From: Carallia brachiata
Lineage: Eukaryota; Streptophyta; Magnoliopsida; Malpighiales; Rhizophoraceae
NCBI GenBank assembly: GCA_021464245.1
Contig: JADCRB010000016.1
Location: 16,378,453 to 16,442,452, forward strand
Direction of reading: 5' to 3'
Length of the DNA: 64,000 nucleotides
Both the position numbers and the translations under genes were made by a program. Numbering within the stretch: the first letter of the stretch is position 1; each line of letters begins with the position of its first letter. Below, in pieces: positions 47,353-58,397 of this stretch. Below the pieces are notes generated by a model. The model made no database searches. It was not told the DNA's origin and worked only from the letters and a program-made list of their open reading frames with translations.

Positions 47353-49891
47353 ATGAATTTGCACCTTCAGCTGCAGGAAATCACACTATATGCTGCTCTT
47401 CTTGTTGTTATTTACATCTGTCTGACTGCAATACATGCCAAAAAAAGCAAGAGAAAGGGGAAGATGCCTCCAGAGGCAGCTGGGTCATGGCCTATCATTG
47501 GTCACCTACATCTTCTAGGAGGAGGAAACAAGCTACCGCATAAAGTACTCGCAGGCATGGCAGATAGGCACGGGCCAATCTTCACTGTCCGCCTCGGAAC
47601 TCATCAAGCAGTTGTGGTAAGTAACTGGGAAGTAGCCAAAGAATGCTTCACTGCCAATGACAAGGTCTTTCCTCAACGTCCAAAATCCTTGGCAGTGAAA
47701 ATCATGGGCTACGATGGTGCCATGCTAAGCTTTGCACCTTATGGGAAATATTGGCGTGATATGAGGAAGATAGCCATGATTCATCTCCTCTCAGACCACA
47801 GGCTTGAGTTGCTCAAGCATGTCTGGAGTGCGGAAATCAACTCCTTCATTCAGAAGCTGTGTGAACAATCTGTAAAGAATGGAGGAAGTGTTATTGTGCA
47901 AATGACAGAAATGTTTGGGGACATGGCAATGAACATACTAGTGAGAATGCTCGCAGGAAAGCAATTTTCATGTGATAGAGAAAATGGTGGTGAGAAATCA
48001 AGGCCATTCCGAAAGGCTTTAGGTGATTTCTTTCACCTAACGGGATTGTTCTTGGCTTCAGATGCTGTTCCATTTCTTGGTTGGTTGGATTTTGTTAACG
48101 GACATGTTGGTGCAATGAAGAGGACAGCCAAGGAACTGGATCATATAATCAGTGACTGGGTGAATGAGCACCGGGAGAGGATGCTCCGTGGAAGCATTGA
48201 AGAGGAGGAGATGGATTTCATCGATGTTATGCTTTCTATATTCGAAGATGGCAATATTCGTGCAGACGACCCGGATACTGTCATCAAAGCCACTTGCCTG
48301 GTATGTTTTATTTCAATTTCGTTCTAGGGTTAACATCAGCACAAACCACTAATAGCCGATGAATATTCTCTGATCATTCAGATGCGACCATGTAAATTTC
48401 AAATCTAAACCTTAAAATTATTGTCTCCTGACAACCTTCAAAGGATCAGAGCATATTGGAGAATTGTCAAAATATAAAGAATTGCGTCTTCTAATTAATT
48501 TAGTAATTATGACGTTGTGTTTATTAATAAAAGGACACGCCAAAGAGTCGTATTTATTAAATCTAAAAGATATATTTCTTGACCAAATAACTTTCATTTA
48601 ATCTCCCTATAAGTATTTGATTTGACAATTCACATAGATATAAAACAGAGAGAAAAAATTCATGTATATTTTGTGAGGAATTTTCGGATATTATAACAAC
48701 TTGTTAAAGGCTTGATTTCAGTAATGTAAACTGTAATCAAGTGTACTTCATTTCATCTAGTGAAAAAATTTACTTTAACCTTACTTGCATCAATATAAAA
48801 ACGAATTTTGTTTTAAGGAAAATGACACTATTATATAATTTGAAACAATTCTTTTATTTTCAATCATACCCTCTTTTTCTGTTTCAACAAAGCATCTAGA
48901 AGAAAAGTTTGGATATTTGCTTTTCTGTTCATTATGAGGTTAGACACCCAAAATTATAATGGTTGCTGTTGCATTAACAATCTGTGATCACTAAAAAATT
49001 ACCATGATAGCTTCTTTAAATAAACTTAAGAATCCTACCAAGGAGTAGTTGGGATATTTGTTTGCGTGTATATTCTCTAGTTAGACACCGAAAATTATAA
49101 AGATTGATGCTGCACTAATACTTTGTAATAAATTACAAACTACCATGATATTTTATATTGCACCTACAATCCTTCTAGGAAGTAGTGCCAGCAACGAACA
49201 AAGATGGTGATGGAATTTTTGTTGCCATTATTTAGTTTTACAATCTTACATATGTCTGTTGCAGAACCTAATTTTGGGCGGCGGTGACACAACAGTTATC
49301 ACCCTTACATGGACACTATCTCTGCTATTGAACAACCACAAGGTGCTCAGTAAAGCTCAAGATGAGCTTGACAGCCACATAGGGAAGGACCGACAAGTGG
49401 ATGAATCTGACATAAAAAATCTGGTATACTTGCAAGCTATTGTCAAAGAATCACTGAGACTTTACCCTGCTGCTCCACTTTCAGGACCAAGAGAAGCCAT
49501 AGAGGATTGCACATTAGCTGGCTTCTACATCCCAGCAAGAACACGCCTTCACATTAATTTATGGAAGTTACACCGTGATCCTCAAGTTTGGTCTAATCCT
49601 CTGGAATTTCGTCCAGAGAGGTTCTTAGAGGAGAATGCAGATTGGGATGTCAGGGGTCTAAACTTTGAGTATATGCCATTTGGGTCTGGCAGGAGAATGT
49701 GCCCTGGCGTGTCATTTGCGCTCCAGATTGTGCATTTGACATTGGGTCGCCTTCTTCATGTGTTTGAGTTGGGAACTGTTTCGAACGCCCCTATTGATAT
49801 GAGTGAGACTCCTGGATTGACCGTCCCAAAAGCAACACCATTGGAAGTTGTCCTCAGCCCAAGGATACCTTCCATGGTTTATGACTACTAA
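47353..49891 (+). CDS. Cytochrome P450, CYP82-like, two exons
   Basis: Exons 47353-48300 and 49265-49891 give 524 residues, with a single intron after TVIKATCL as usual for CYP82. It is predicted to be an ER-anchored monooxygenase using NADPH-P450 reductase. CYP82 members act in terpenoid, alkaloid, flavonoid and coumarin metabolism, and the substrate cannot be read from sequence. Visible motifs are an N-terminal anchor (about 11-28), proline hinge PPEAAGSWP (39-47), I-helix GGGDTT (about 321-326), ESLR (378-381), FRPERF (431-436) and haem loop [10 protein letters not shown] (455-464, Cys462). ATG 47353 aligns with the starts of the sister copies; an earlier in-frame ATG at 47284 is only an A-rich leader. 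A TATTTATAGG at about 47275 may be the TATA box. The intron holds a solo LTR. No damage is seen. Confidence 0.93.
48454..48889. mobile_element. Solo LTR in intron of the first complete P450
   Basis: Compared with the sister P450 intron, where this DNA is absent (59488-59500, with CAAAGCACCTAGAAG), 436 bp are inserted here. The insert runs from TATTGGAGAATTG to GTTTCAACA. The flanks are GAGCA and AAGCA, a 5-bp target duplication with one change. The ends fit an LTR (TG..CA with a mutated first pair). No internal domain remains, so it is a solo LTR. Confidence 0.75.
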
Positions 49892-50771
49892 GCAGCAGAG
49901 AAAAGCACCTTCGTGGATCTGCACACTCAGGTTCATTAGCACACACATGACAGTGGCAGAAAGACTTGGGTGCATATGCCGTTTAAGGTTAATCTTTTTC
50001 AATTTCATATTCCTATGTAATCTTAAACATACCAGACTTTAAAAAATTGTTTCTTCGGCAGACATTTGCAGGTTTTAATATCAAGGTAGACAACAAAAAT
50101 CCGCATTTCAATTATTGCTCAACGTCATTTAAGCATTTAAACATTTTTATCAGTGTTTGTACGTCATGCCTTACTCCTAATTCAAAATGGTATGCCAATT
50201 TTGGTAACATAGAAATTGCCCTTCTGAGGTACACTATTTTTGGTTGAGGCACGCTATCAATGTCACTTAATATATTAGGGGGGGCACTTTATTGCAGGAG
50301 ATCAAAATCAAAGGAAAAGAATCTTATTTGCAAAAGTTTGATGGATACAATCGAAGTTAATAATGAGCACAAAATACTCCCTATGCAACATAGTGGTTAT
50401 TCAAACATGAGATTGCTTGAAGCCATCCATTGCTATAGGAACATCTGTGCCCCTGCTGTGAAGTCGCTCATACTCCGTTGATTCACCTCTTGGCATGCAC
50501 CTTCCAACTAATTTTAGGCAAATGCAACCGATGCACAACATAATTCTAGAAAGTATTCAACTGAATTGCAAGTTGGCCAACGCCCTAGCCCAATGAATCT
50601 GCATCAATAGACCCACAAGTGACAGCTGCATGCATGTCATTAGTGCTGCCCTCAACCAACTGTGCAACACAACCCTCAGGAACAAATTCAGGAATCCATA
50701 GCATAAACCCCATATTCATAAACCAACATCCTTGAAACACAACACGACCAGTAATTTTTTCTATTCATTAG

Positions 50772-51319
50772 TGTTGGAATGAGAAATGTCCCACATAGGT
50801 GGGAGAAAGAAAAAGAAAAAGGTTTAGGAGAAAGAAAAAAAAAAATTTATAAGTTAAGGGTAAGTTGGTTAAGGTGATTTAAGTCATTTTAATAAGACAA
50901 CGAACCCATAAAATAAATTTGAGATAAATTTAGACTAACACTTTTCTACCCGTAATGACCCACGCTGCAAAAATATAATATGGTATCAGAATCCGAGCCT
51001 ATTTGGGCAGGTTTAACAACCTGAAAAAAGATTTTGAGTGGGTATTTGAGATGGTGACCTCAATGTTAAGACCCATAATGATTGGGCAAGTGTCAACTGG
51101 TTGCCAAAGATCCCAGTTACACTTGAGGGGGAGTGTTGGAATGAGAAATGTCCCACATCGGTGGGAGAAAGAAAAAGAAAAAGGTTTATAAGTTAATGAT
51201 AAATTAGTTAAGGTGACTTAAGTCATTTTAATAAGACAACGAACCCATAAAATAAATTTGAGATAAATTTAAACTAACACTCTTCTACCCGTAATGGCCC
51301 ACGCCGCGAAAATATAACA
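50772..51319 (+). mobile_element. TRIM retrotransposon C, plus orientation
   Basis: LTRs 50772-50980 and 51134-51319 share the start TGTTGGAATGAGAAATG and the end AAAATATAA(T/C)A. The left LTR is longer because of an A-rich expansion near 50820-50850. The primer site TGGTATCAGA follows the left LTR immediately. A purine tract GAGGGGGAG precedes the right one. TSD ATTAG lies at 50767-50771 and 51320-51324. The total is 548 bp with a 153-bp interior and no coding capacity. The empty site is preserved at the window end (TATTCATTAGAACTAG near 63955). Confidence 0.95.
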
Positions 51320-51324
51320 ATTAG

Positions 51325-52005
51325 AACTAGAAAAAGTTGAAATCCGATAACTGTATTCAGTCAAATGTTTCATGTCTATTTTTGACAAGAAACCTATATA
51401 TATTTTAACTTAGAAAGAATGACTAGATGAAAATTCAAATCTAAGAGGAATATGTGAAACGCACAGACTCTAGTCTCTAATCGGTAACATTACTTTTAGA
51501 GATGATAGTTTGACAATAGATCGACATGTTTTTTTGTTGGCAATTCAAGTTTAAGTTCCTGCGCTCGTAACTCTCTCTTGATAAAAAAAGTTGTGGCGAT
51601 AAGTTTTAAACTCGATAATCATTGTGTTTTTCAATAATGAAGTCTCCTTCTGTCTCATCAATACTTAGATAATAAGTCTCTTCGTCTCACATGTACAATG
51701 ATCAATATAGTTCATAACTTTTTTTTTGTTCAAAAAAAATCTACATGCTACAACATTCTAAAATAAGGTAGTTGAAAATAACCACTTGAGTTCTACGTTA
51801 GCGATCCGGGTTTGAGTTCCCAGACTCGCGCTCTTTTCTAGCAAATGGCTAGGTGTCCACTACAATGGAGAAAAATTGTGATGCGAGGTTGTGTTCTATA
51901 TTTGATAATCGCTGTAATTTTCAGTGATGGGTTACGCTCGACGTCAATAACACTTAAATTGTTGATTTACCCTTTTAAAAATGGTTGAATGAATTGTTAC
52001 AAATG
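51325..52005. other. Spacer, no gene seen
   Basis: The first 100 bases continue the P450 3' flank and resemble 40590-40720 and the window end. The rest is AT-rich with no coding signal up to the repeated B3 intron segment. Confidence 0.5.
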
Positions 52006-52192
52006 AGAGTTATTGACTTCTTTACCTTTTCTTTGAAATGTTCTTTGCAGTTTCGAACATGGGTTTCTAAAGTTTTTGTCTTTTATTTCAAGATTTTGGC
52101 AATATGCAGCCATGTTTGTTTGTGTCTGATGTGGTCTCCACTGTGGGGTCAAGAGCTCAAGTGGGTTCTGTTGTTTTGTTTCCTTCCTTGCA
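52006..52192 (+). repeat. Direct repeat of the B3 leader intron (copy of 45116-45294)
   Basis: Long stretches are identical with 45116-45294, including TTTGCAGTTTCGAACATGGG and TTTTTGTCTTTTATTTCAAG. It lies in the presumed 5'-UTR intron of the fourth B3 gene, whose acceptor is TTTTGAGTAG at 52511. The two copies are about 6.9 kb apart and bracket the CYP82 stub and first complete P450. Confidence 0.85.
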
Positions 52193-52524
52193 TTTTTCTT
52201 GCAAGATTTTGCAAGAAAAAGATGAGTCTTAGAGCATTCAAGTTCTTACTCTCTAATTATTATATCCCAAACTCAACTCTGTACCAAATTGGATCACTTC
52301 TTGCTTTTTGTTTTTTTGTTTTTTTTTTGGTTTTCTTTTTCAGATCTTGATAGTTTATTTTCTAAATTATGAACAGCTCATGGGACTCATTAATTAGGTC
52401 GATTAAGGGGGGGAAAAAAAAAGAAAAAGAAAGAAATTTGTAGCATTCAATCTTTGGTGCTTTGGGTAATTAAGCAAACATAAAGTTGAAAGCCTGTCTG
52501 ATTTTGAGTAGGATTTGAACAAAA

Positions 52525-55500
52525 ATGGCTCCCCAGCAGCCAATGGGACCCAGCACTTCGCTAGCGAAACCATTGCAGCATTTCTTCAGGATAATTCTTC
52601 AGAGTACCATTGAAGACAAGAAGCTGGTAATTCTCACCTCTTTTACAAGCACAAAAAGGAAAGAGAAAACTACTGACCCACATTTCATGCATTTAATTAA
52701 AATTCTGCAGTGTCATTTTCCTTGATGATATTGATTTTCTAAATTTAGAATATCAAGAACTAATCTATTGCAAGTGTGCTCTGTCTCTCTGCAGCATTTT
52801 TAGCAGATATCCCCATAACTATGTTTACCGTGAAAGTGAGTAGGAGGTAACAATGCTACTATTCACGGCCAATCTTTGAAACAATTTGGTTCAATCTTCT
52901 TTGAAATTTTGATCTTCAAATTGGAGTCTTTCCTTTGTTTACAAAAGCCTTAATATTTTGTGGACTAATTAGAAGAAAATTCAGGGTCGTTAAAATACTT
53001 CACCAGAAATGCCGCATAGACACCCTTAGCGAAAAAAGAACAATTCTTATGAGCTTTTGTCACAATTGTACCATTCTAGTGTGAAAATTCTTTTGTAATT
53101 ACTTCTGTGAACTGCCATGATACCACGGAAGCACCACAGTTAATCAAACTTTCGTAGAGGTAATTGTGCAATTTCCTGCAGATGCTTCCACTGAAGGTTG
53201 TTAAGAGACATGGAGATGGGCTTTTTGATGTTGCTAAAATCGCTGCACCCAATGGTCATGTTTCGCAAGTGGGTTTAATGAAAGGAGAGAGCAGCATTTG
53301 GTTTGATGATGGTTGGCCTAAGTTTGTTGAAGACCACTCTATCTATCATGGATATTTCTTGCTATTCACCTATGAAGGAATGTCCAATTTCAGTGTTCTA
53401 ATTTTTGACTTGAGTGCTTGCGAGATTCAGCATCAGTGTAATGAACCAAATCCTGATGATGAAGATCTGTGCAATCACACGCAATGCTCAGTGCATGTGA
53501 GGAATCAAATGGAAGATGATTGTGTCAAAAAATTGAGCACTACTTCATCTCCAAAAGTGGAAATAGGGGCACTGAGCAAAAGGATTAACGCTTGATCACA
53601 GCAAAATCTTATCATGACTATTCCAGGTTCTGACAATGTGAGAATAGACACGAGTTGTAAATGTGATCCTCTGGTGAGGATTCCAAAATTTGAGCACAAC
53701 CGCCGGACCAGGGCGAAAATGAACAACAATGAAGCTTCTAGCAATGGTAATCAAGAGTTTACTCAAATAAACCTTTTCATTTCTATGGCCACCACGGTTC
53801 TCAAATCTGAACTTTTGTGATGAGTCCATTGTGTGCAGATGAAAAAGACTTATCACCAAAATGTGAAAAACAATCAAAAATCATCACCACTCAAAACTTG
53901 TATAACGTCTTAGCGAAGATGTCTGCAGGAAGCAAGAGGGCAGCGCGACTAGCAATTCTACATGAGCCAAAGAATCCCTCATACATGTTTATCTTTAGTC
54001 GACGCAACATTACACAACTGGTGAGCCCATGCATGAACAAACTAGCTAAATTTTGAGTCAACTTTTCAGCTGGCTCAACCATAACTCTTGATGATTTATG
54101 CATTATATGCCACCTTCTTTTTTCAAATATCTGGATGGGGCCTCTGAATACATCAAAGTGGTGGTTGCGGATGGAAGAGAGTGGGTTATTCAAACTGTTT
54201 GGAGAGAGATTGGGTGCATGGATTTATCGGCAGGATGGACCCAATTCGGCATGGAAATTTCTGTAGAGGAAGGAGATGTAGGTCTATTTGAGCTGATCAC
54301 ATTGAAGAACACGGTGTTGAAAGCTTTAATATTTCATGCAACTTTTCGTGGTTCTGTACTAAAAACTAACATGCACCAGAAAATTTCTGCACCTGCGGAG
54401 ACTTCAGATTATGGGAACATCAGTGATAGAAGAAGCAAAAGGTTCAGGACAGAAGACAAGATCATACCAACAATAGTTATAAACAACACAATTGAATCAG
54501 AAGAAAGGAATTCAAAGAGAAACGGAGAGTCCAAAAACAACAGAGCTGGTACAAGTTCTCATAGCTTAGATTATTCATATATGTTTCCACCTCAATGAGT
54601 AGACAGACGGTTTAGTTTCTGTGTAAAATTCATTGCATTCAGATGGAAGTGAATTTTCAGCAAAAGATGAAGACATGCATTTTGATAGTGAAGGTTTTTA
54701 AGCATGTTTAGAAGATGAAGTTCCTAGTTGATGCAAGGTAAAGAACCAAAAGATCAAAAGAAAGAAGCTGCAGAAAAGTGCAGCAAGGATATGCTCTGCA
54801 GAAAATAAGAAAATGCAGTGGAAAGATGCAGAGAAACTTGCTGGAATTCAGCAAGGAGAAGAGAATTAGAAATGATTTCTCTTTCTACTTTCATTAATCA
54901 TCAAAACCTCTTTATATAGAGGGGTTTTAACATTCAAATTTAAACAAAAACTAGCTGTTAGAGTTGACAGCTTTTTGCAAAATCAAATTGAAACTTAAAC
55001 TTCAAATTTCTGGAGGGAAGTGTTGAGAATGCAGCAGCACCAATTCTAACAGATAGTAGCCAGAGATTACATTTATCCATAAAGACATCCAAGAATGGCA
55101 AGAAAGCATTACAAGCTGCCAGGATGTTCAAGCCGTCTGCTCCTTCCTTCTTGGTGATCGTGTCCCCAACAAATTTGCATGGAAATTTACTGGTGAGCCA
55201 TTCCGCAGATTGTGTTTACTCATGAGTCGTAGATCCATCAGTTGGTTCACTTTTTAGACATAATGCCTAATTAGTTGTAATTCTTGTTTTCATGCATGCA
55301 GTTATGTACCAGCCAATTTTGCTAGGAAGTACCTACGTGGGGCTTCTGAACATCTTAGTGTTCAAAGTTCTGTTGGTAAAAAATGGCTCCCTAGGATCAG
55401 ATGGAGACAACATGGAGGGATAAACTTTTTTATGCCAGGGACTAGCTTCTTCGAGGACAATGATTTGAAGGCTGGAGACATCTGCGTCTTTGAGCTGATG

Positions 55501-55548
55501 GAGCCCAAGAAATTTGTGTTCAAGTTTACCAAATTTCGGGCATCTTAG
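52525..55548 (+). pseudogene. VRN1-like B3 gene, probably dead
   Basis: Its layout parallels the third B3 gene: exons 52525-52626, 53182 to about 53593, an extra exon about 53634-53747, then 53839-54020, 54104-54548, 54643-55192 and 55302-55548. Three B3 domains can be traced (HFFRIILQSTIEDKKL; WPKFVEDHSIYHGYFLLFTY; YMPPSFFKYLDGASEYIKVV; YVPANFARKYLRGASEHL). Three defects are visible. The acceptor of exon 54104 reads GCAT instead of GCAG. A solo LTR (54689-55051) splits the next exon. An extra T at the last acceptor (GCAGTTATG versus GCAGTATG in the second B3 gene) puts the final exon out of frame. The junction between the second exon and the extra exon is also unclear, because the TGA at 53593 must be avoided. 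Its leader lies 7 kb upstream, beyond a P450 gene. Confidence 0.75.
54689..55051 (-). mobile_element. Solo LTR (relative of element A) inside a B3 exon
   Basis: 363 bp from TGAAGG to TTCTAACA, flanked by GATAG on both sides (54684-54688 and 55052-55056). It shares with the LTR of element A the words CTACTTTCATT, CCTCTTTATATAGAGG and GCAGCAGCACCAATTCTA in the same order, so it belongs to a related family in the same orientation. Removing it with one TSD copy restores the B3 exon (HFD followed by SSQRLHLSIK). The interior is lost, presumably by LTR-LTR recombination. Confidence 0.92.
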
Positions 55549-56744
55549 AATGAAATGTGTGCGGATGATGGAAACTAACACCAAGTTGGTGATGTATTGG
55601 ACAGGACCAGCTCTCTGACTGCTTTTCTGATGGCGTTGTAGCTGTTTATTCTGCAATGTCTTTTTTTTTTGGTCTACAATCTGCAATGTTTAATGCTTCA
55701 ACAATTATTGTCTTTTTCATGAATGGCACGGATTGACAATGTTGTGCATTGATCCCAAAATATTGGATTATTCCAAATTACTAGTTATCCCTTCTTCAAT
55801 TCCATGAAATGGTCAAAAGGAAGGCAGCTGATTTTTTGACCTTCGGTCAATTAAGCAAAAAACCAATTATAAAAAATATTGAAGACTATCACGAAAAAGA
55901 TGGAAGGGAAGAAAGAAACGAAAAAGAGCACCAAACGACCAGTCGTTTTGGGATTGCAGTCTTACCAGTAGGCCACTAATCTAGAGGCCGAGGCCCACTT
56001 TGGCCCAGGCCCATATTCAGCAATGAGGCGATGGGAATTCTGTCTAGAGGCCCAGGCCCACAACCATATCCCAAGACCATTCAAGATGATCTAGACATGT
56101 GGTCTGCCTTCCACTAACAAAGCCCAACAGACAAGAGGCACATTTTTTTGGGCTAGATTTTAATGGTTTAGGTTGGGTTGCCCTCCATTCACCCAAAAGA
56201 GAACGGTAATAAACCCATGAGAAGTTAGATGAGATGGTAAAATGTCTCTTCTCTCTTAATCAAGTCTCGAATTCAAGTTTGGGTATGAAGTATCTTTAAA
56301 AATTTATGAGGGAGCGCTTTCCTCTCAAAACTGGACCTACCTAACATAGAGTGGTGAATCACTTGTCCACCATTTTTTAAACAAAAAAAAAAAGAACGAT
56401 AATAATTTTATTTTTTTTAAAAAAAAATTAATAAAAAAATAAAATTAATGGTTCACAATCACAAGCATTCCTTCTGTAGAAAATAAGCTAAATCATGACC
56501 AAAAGAAAATAAGCTAAATCCAATCTGCTTGTCAACCATCCATCACCTCCTCACCTGCTCCACCCCTCATCTTACAAAGTCTCTCTCTACTGTTTCTTTA
56601 CTAACTTGACAAAGAAATCACCAACGCCAAGAACAGGTAATCCATTGTTCCTTTCACCGGCATATAACACACATCTATTTCTCATAAAACAGCATCTAGT
56701 TGTTTTAACTAAGTTCTATTTGTCAGGTTTTGGGACACACTGCA
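55549..56744. other. B3 3' flank and upstream region of the petM-like pseudogene
   Basis: No intact gene. The part near 56580-56744 may be the leader of the petM-like pseudogene, with a possible intron acceptor TTTGTCAG shortly before its ATG. The rest is ordinary AT-rich spacer. Confidence 0.45.
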
Positions 56745-57062
56745 ATGGCAACAGCCTCAGCAAAACCATCTTCAGCAACAATTTTTGCTGCCACAGTTGT
56801 CAGCAGCCCCAGAAGAAAGACCATGAATTTGCATTACAATTACATAACATGACTGAACTCTGATGTTGGGCTAAAAGGTGCCAACAAAGTGACCTCATTA
56901 GGCCTGCCAGTGAGCACTGAGCGGTCTTTTGCAACAGTGGTGAGCTCCCTGAAAGCCCCATCAAAAGGCAAAGGCAGAAGCAGAAATGGTGGTGCCCTAT
57001 CTTCTACCTGTAATGCTGCTGAGATTTTCAAGATTGCAGCAATTCTGAACGGCATCAAATAA
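56745..57062 (+). pseudogene. petM: petM-like pseudogene (cytochrome b6f subunit 7 precursor)
   Basis: One frame of 106 codons starts MATASAKPSSATIFAA (a Ser/Ala-rich, transit-peptide-like N-terminus) and ends GGALSSTCNAAEIFKIAAIL then NGIK and a stop. The NA(G)EIFKIAAIMNG motif is what I remember as the start of the mature PetM membrane helix in the nuclear-encoded b6f subunit. The copy is broken twice: codon 36 is TGA (56850), probably from a GGA glycine codon, and the transmembrane helix after NG is missing. A normal PetM continues with a hydrophobic helix and acidic tail. The frame is otherwise open, suggesting recent decay. Identification is by memory of a short motif. Confidence 0.55.
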
Positions 57063-57159
57063 TTATTATTACAACAATTATTAAAAAATAAATATTAATA
57101 AAATATTATTATATTTCAAATAATTACTTATTTATTTTTTATATATAATGATAGTTATA

Positions 57160-57196
<37 letters not shown>

Positions 57197-57415
57197 CTTT
57201 TTTGACATTTAAATTATAATTTAAAATTTTTTTATTATTAAATTCAGTTAACTGAACAGTTAACCGAAATTTTTAATTAATCAAAATTTCAGTTCGGAAA
57301 TAGTCTTCAAATTTATATAACTAAAAATTTCAGTTCAATTACAATTATAATTGTTCAATTCAATCGAGTCCGTGAACACTCTTACAAATAATTAGGTAGC
57401 ACACTATTAAACTCG
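57063..57415. repeat. AT-rich spacer with (TA)n microsatellite
   Basis: The 3' side of the petM-like pseudogene is almost pure A/T, with an AT dinucleotide run at about 57164-57194. The P450-associated duplicated block begins near 57417 (TATTTATTTGGGCCTAATAT). Confidence 0.8.
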
Positions 57416-58397
57416 TGATGTATTTATTTGGGCCTAATATAATAACACTAACGGGACTCTTTATTGGACTGGTGTCAGCCCAATCCTTAATAATGAAATC
57501 TTGTTGTTGCTCCTAGAGGTGGTCCCGGTCATGCTTGGGTCCTAACAAATCATGTGCCGCGTAGATCAATTCTTATAAACGGTAAAATTGAAAGGGTAAA
57601 TTGTGTAAAGGCATCCAATCAAAAAATTCGCCATATGTTCGCGTTCACCGAAACAGAATTTTGAAAGAAGTAATTTGGAGACAGAATTTACTGTTGGGAT
57701 GTTTTGGGTGTCAAAATTGAAGCATCCTGTGGACCTTGCACAAATCTAAAACTTCCAAAACTGCTGTTTTGCTTGTCAAAAGCTTAACAACCGTTCAACA
57801 GGAATTTGCTAAACTGTTCTCTTATTGACTCCTCTCTGTATCCTACTAACAATCCTGAGATGTGTTCCATGAAAAAGGAGCCTTCTTGTGAACAAAATCT
57901 ACAAAGAGTTTGCCTTTGTTCATCCTATCTGCACGGCCTTGGATCAGCTAGCTATGCCAAGAGAGGACGTACATTTTCCAAAGTTATCCAAATTCTGGAT
58001 TGTGATATCATAATTGATAACAAGCAATAACACAGCTACAAGACGAGAAAATGCGTCTAGGCAATTTCTTGTGCTCCCATTATTGGCTCTAGGCTTGTCC
58101 TTTCATGGATTGGCGGGGCATTATATCAGACGAAGAATCAAGGAATCCTTTCGTTTTTTCGAATAATAATGCAGTTTGTAAGGAAATTCTTGCAAGGAAA
58201 CTGCTGATAATTTCATCATCACTTGATAGTAATCCCATACCCGAAGTCAAGATTGTGAAAGTTATGAGTATTTTATTGTGTACATAATTGACCCTGTCAA
58301 GATATTTTTGTGTGGTGTCTCTCTATTTATATATGAACCTTCAGCAGCAATTAATACCATTTCAGGAGGATAAAAAAAGAGGGAAAAAAACAAAACA

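Noticed and set aside
49712..50008. Minus-strand ORF over the P450 3' end
   Set aside because: Antisense shadow of the P450 second exon and its 3' flank.
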